DNA from: Paraburkholderia silviterrae
Lineage (GTDB): Bacteria; Pseudomonadota; Gammaproteobacteria; Burkholderiales; Burkholderiaceae
NCBI RefSeq assembly: GCF_004353915.1
Contig: NZ_SMRP01000002.1
Coordinates: 210,574 to 274,573 of the forward strand
Direction: 5' to 3'
Length of the DNA: 64,000 nt
The notes under the pieces were generated by a model, which made no database searches, was not told the origin of the DNA, and saw nothing but the letters and a program-made list of their open reading frames with translations. The position numbers and the translations under genes are program-made. Positions 62,002 through 64,000 of the stretch are shown piece after piece. Within the stretch, counting starts at the first letter, position 1, and every line of letters starts with the position of its first letter.

Positions 62002-64000
62002 ATGTCGGAAACGATGAAGCAGTTTCAGCTGAACTCCTACCTGTTCGGCGGCAATGCTCCGTATGTCGAAGAGCTATACGAAGCATATCTTGATAACCCC
62101 GCGTCCGTTCCGGACACGTGGCGCCAGTACTTTGACGCACTGCAAAACGTGCCGTCATCGAGCGGCACGTCCGACAACGACATCGCCCACGGGCCGATCG
62201 TCGAGTCGTTTGCCCAGCGCGCCAAAGCCAACGCCTTCATCCCGCGCGGAGGCGGCGAAGATCTCGCCACGGCGCGCAAGCAAGTTTACGTTCAGTCCCT
62301 GATTGGCGCTTATCGATTCCTCGGCTCGCAATGGGCCAATCTCGATCCGCTCCAGCGCCGCGAACGTCCGAACATTCCCGAGCTCGAGCCCGCGTTCTAC
62401 GACTTCACCGAAGCCGACATGGACGAGACGTTCAGCGCCACGAACCTGTATTTCGGTTTCGAGCGCGCGTCGCTGCGCGAGATCGTCAAGGCGCTGCGCG
62501 ACACGTATTGCGGCACGATCGGCGCCGAGTACATGTACATCAGCGATCCTGAGCAAAAGCGCTGGTGGAAGGAGCGTCTCGAGTCGATCCGCTCGACGCC
62601 GAGCTTCTCGAACGACAAGAAGAAGCACATCCTGCAGCGCCTGACGGCCGGCGAAGGCCTCGAGCGCTTCCTGCACACCAAGTACGTCGGCCAGAAGCGC
62701 TTCTCGCTCGAAGGCGGCGAGTCCTTCATCGCCGCGATGGACGAAGTCGTCCGTCACGCTGGCGCGAAGGGCGTGCAGGAAATCGTCATCGGCATGGCCC
62801 ACCGCGGCCGCCTGAACGTGCTCGTGAACACGCTCGGCAAGATGCCGGCTGACCTCTTTGCCGAATTCGAAGGCAAGCACGTGGACGACCTGCCGGCCGG
62901 CGACGTGAAGTACCACAAGGGCTTCTCGTCGGACATCGCGACCGAAGGCGGTCCGGTCCACCTGTCGCTCGCGTTCAACCCGTCGCACCTCGAAATCGTC
63001 AACCCGGTGGTCGAAGGCTCGGCCAAGGCCCGTATGGATCGCCGCGGCGACGACGACGGCCTGCAAGTGCTGCCGGTGCAGATCCACGGCGACGCGGCCT
63101 TCGCGGGCCAGGGCGTCGTGATGGAAACGCTGAACCTCGCGCAAACGCGGGGTTACGGCACGCACGGCACGCTGCACATCGTCATCAACAACCAGATCGG
63201 CTTCACGACCTCGGACCCGCGCGACGCACGCTCGACGCTGTACTGTACCGACGTCGTCAAGATGATCGAGGCGCCCGTTCTGCACGTGAACGGCGACGAT
63301 CCGGAAGCGGTCGTGCTGGCGATCCAGCTCGCGGTCGATTTCCGCATGCAGTTCCACAAGGATGTCGTGGTCGACATCGTCTGCTTCCGCAAGCTCGGCC
63401 ACAACGAGCAGGACACCCCGGCGGTCACGCAGCCGCTCATGTACAAGAAGATCGCGCAGCACCCGGGCACCCGTGCGCTGTACGCCGAGAAGCTCGTGCA
63501 GCAGGGCGTGATCACGGCTGAAGACGCGGACAGCTACATCAAGGCCTACCGTGCCGCGATGGACGAAGGCCACCACACGATCGACCCCGTGCTCTCGAAC
63601 TACAAGAGCAAGTACGCGGTGGACTGGGTGCCGTTCCTGAACCGCAAGTGGACCGACGCCGCCGACACGGCCGTGCCGCTCGCCGAGCTCAAGCGCCTTG
63701 CCGAGCGCATCACCACGATCCCCGAGAACTTCAAGGTTCACCCGCTGGTCGAGCGCGTCATCAACGACCGCCGCGCGATGGGCAAGGGCGATGCGAAGCT
63801 CGACTGGGGCATGGGCGAGCACCTCGCGTTCGCCTCGCTGGTCGCATCGGGCTACGCCGTGCGTCTCACGGGCCAGGACTCGGGCCGCGGCACGTTCACG
63901 CACCGCCACGCCGTTCTGCACGACCAGAACCGCGAGCGCTGGAACGACGGCACCTACATCCCGCTGCAGAACATCGGCGAGAACCAGGCGCAGTTCACGG
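62002..64000 (+). CDS. odhA: 2-oxoglutarate dehydrogenase E1 component, 3' part missing
   Basis: Thiamine-diphosphate decarboxylase subunit of the TCA-cycle 2-oxoglutarate dehydrogenase complex. The 666 visible residues begin MSETMKQFQLNSYLFGGNAP and include the E2-binding N-terminus, SFIAAMDEVVRHAGAKGV, IGMAHRGRLNVLVNTLGK, HLSLAFNPSHLEIVNPVVEG, and the TPP region QIHGDAAFAGQGVVMETLN with CFRKLGHNEQDTP. AAGGTGAG lies before ATG. A full protein has about 950 residues, so about 285 are beyond the right edge, where odhB and odhL would be expected. Confidence 0.96.
   Translation, partial: MSETMKQFQLNSYLFGGNAPYVEELYEAYLDNPASVPDTWRQYFDALQNVPSSSGTSDNDIAHGPIVESFAQRAKANAFIPRGGGEDLATARKQVYVQSLIGAYRFLGSQWANLDPLQRRERPNIPELEPAFYDFTEADMDETFSATNLYFGFERASLREIVKALRDTYCGTIGAEYMYISDPEQKRWWKERLESIRSTPSFSNDKKKHILQRLTAGEGLERFLHTKYVGQKRFSLEGGESFIAAMDEVVRHAGAKGVQEIVIGMAHRGRLNVLVNTLGKMPADLFAEFEGKHVDDLPAGDVKYHKGFSSDIATEGGPVHLSLAFNPSHLEIVNPVVEGSAKARMDRRGDDDGLQVLPVQIHGDAAFAGQGVVMETLNLAQTRGYGTHGTLHIVINNQIGFTTSDPRDARSTLYCTDVVKMIEAPVLHVNGDDPEAVVLAIQLAVDFRMQFHKDVVVDIVCFRKLGHNEQDTPAVTQPLMYKKIAQHPGTRALYAEKLVQQGVITAEDADSYIKAYRAAMDEGHHTIDPVLSNYKSKYAVDWVPFLNRKWTDAADTAVPLAELKRLAERITTIPENFKVHPLVERVINDRRAMGKGDAKLDWGMGEHLAFASLVASGYAVRLTGQDSGRGTFTHRHAVLHDQNRERWNDGTYIPLQNIGENQAQFT

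Noticed and set aside
1..64000. tRNA, rRNA or tmRNA genes
   Set aside because: No cloverleaf-like or conserved rRNA sequence was noticed by eye; the leader before rimP has hairpins but does not fold as a tRNA.

Overview
The window looks like chromosomal DNA of a high-GC betaproteobacterium of the family Burkholderiaceae, most likely Paraburkholderia or Caballeronia. The evidence is the strong GC3 bias, the rimP-nusA-infB-rbfA-truB block followed by an EmrAB/NodT efflux operon, typA and 2-oxoglutarate dehydrogenase E1, the Tle3/Tla3-type VI secretion module, and many CoA-linked catabolic genes. This assignment is an inference from gene content; no rRNA or tRNA is present to fix it.

Layout. 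1-537: start of an RND efflux adaptor, cut by the window edge. 538-1775: a gene-poor, comparatively AT-rich stretch with a promoter-like sequence, nested hairpins and terminators, the best small-RNA candidate here. 1776-11064: a type VI secretion (T6SS) island with VgrG carrying a transthyretin-like tail, a Tle3-type lipase effector, a Tla3 adaptor, a small four-helix membrane protein (possible immunity), a PAAR tip and an orphan TssF baseplate subunit. 11186-18277: ammonium transporter under a sigma-54 promoter, an orphan histidine kinase, small membrane and stress genes, and an Rrf2 regulator paired with an NAD(P)-binding oxidoreductase through two near-identical operators.

18582-31416: an MscS channel, then a catabolic neighbourhood (acryloyl-CoA-reductase-like enzyme, two acyl-CoA dehydrogenases, a CaiB-type CoA-transferase, IclR regulator, nitronate-monooxygenase-like enzyme, MFS carrier) tied together by a repeated IclR-like box, and a divergent cysteine dioxygenase/AsnC pair. 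31534-43920: FUSC transporter with a 15-bp tandem repeat, membrane proteins, ArfB ribosome rescue, an EAL phosphodiesterase, several small secreted or unknown proteins, a solitary transposase-type N-domain protein, and a LysR-aminotransferase pair. 44282-54161: ScpB, RluB and the translation operon rimP-nusA-infB-rbfA-truB with an attenuator-like leader. 54338-59418: MarR-controlled tripartite EmrAB/NodT efflux operon. 59839-64000: TypA and the first two thirds of 2-oxoglutarate dehydrogenase E1, cut by the window edge.

The most interesting items are the three-copy hairpin array at 27359-27536 whose stems differ by compensated base changes, the matched Rrf2 operators overlapping two -10 boxes, the IclR-like box shared by two loci 3.8 kb apart, the T6SS lipase module with an unassigned membrane protein and orphan TssF, and the candidate small RNA at about 1155-1284.
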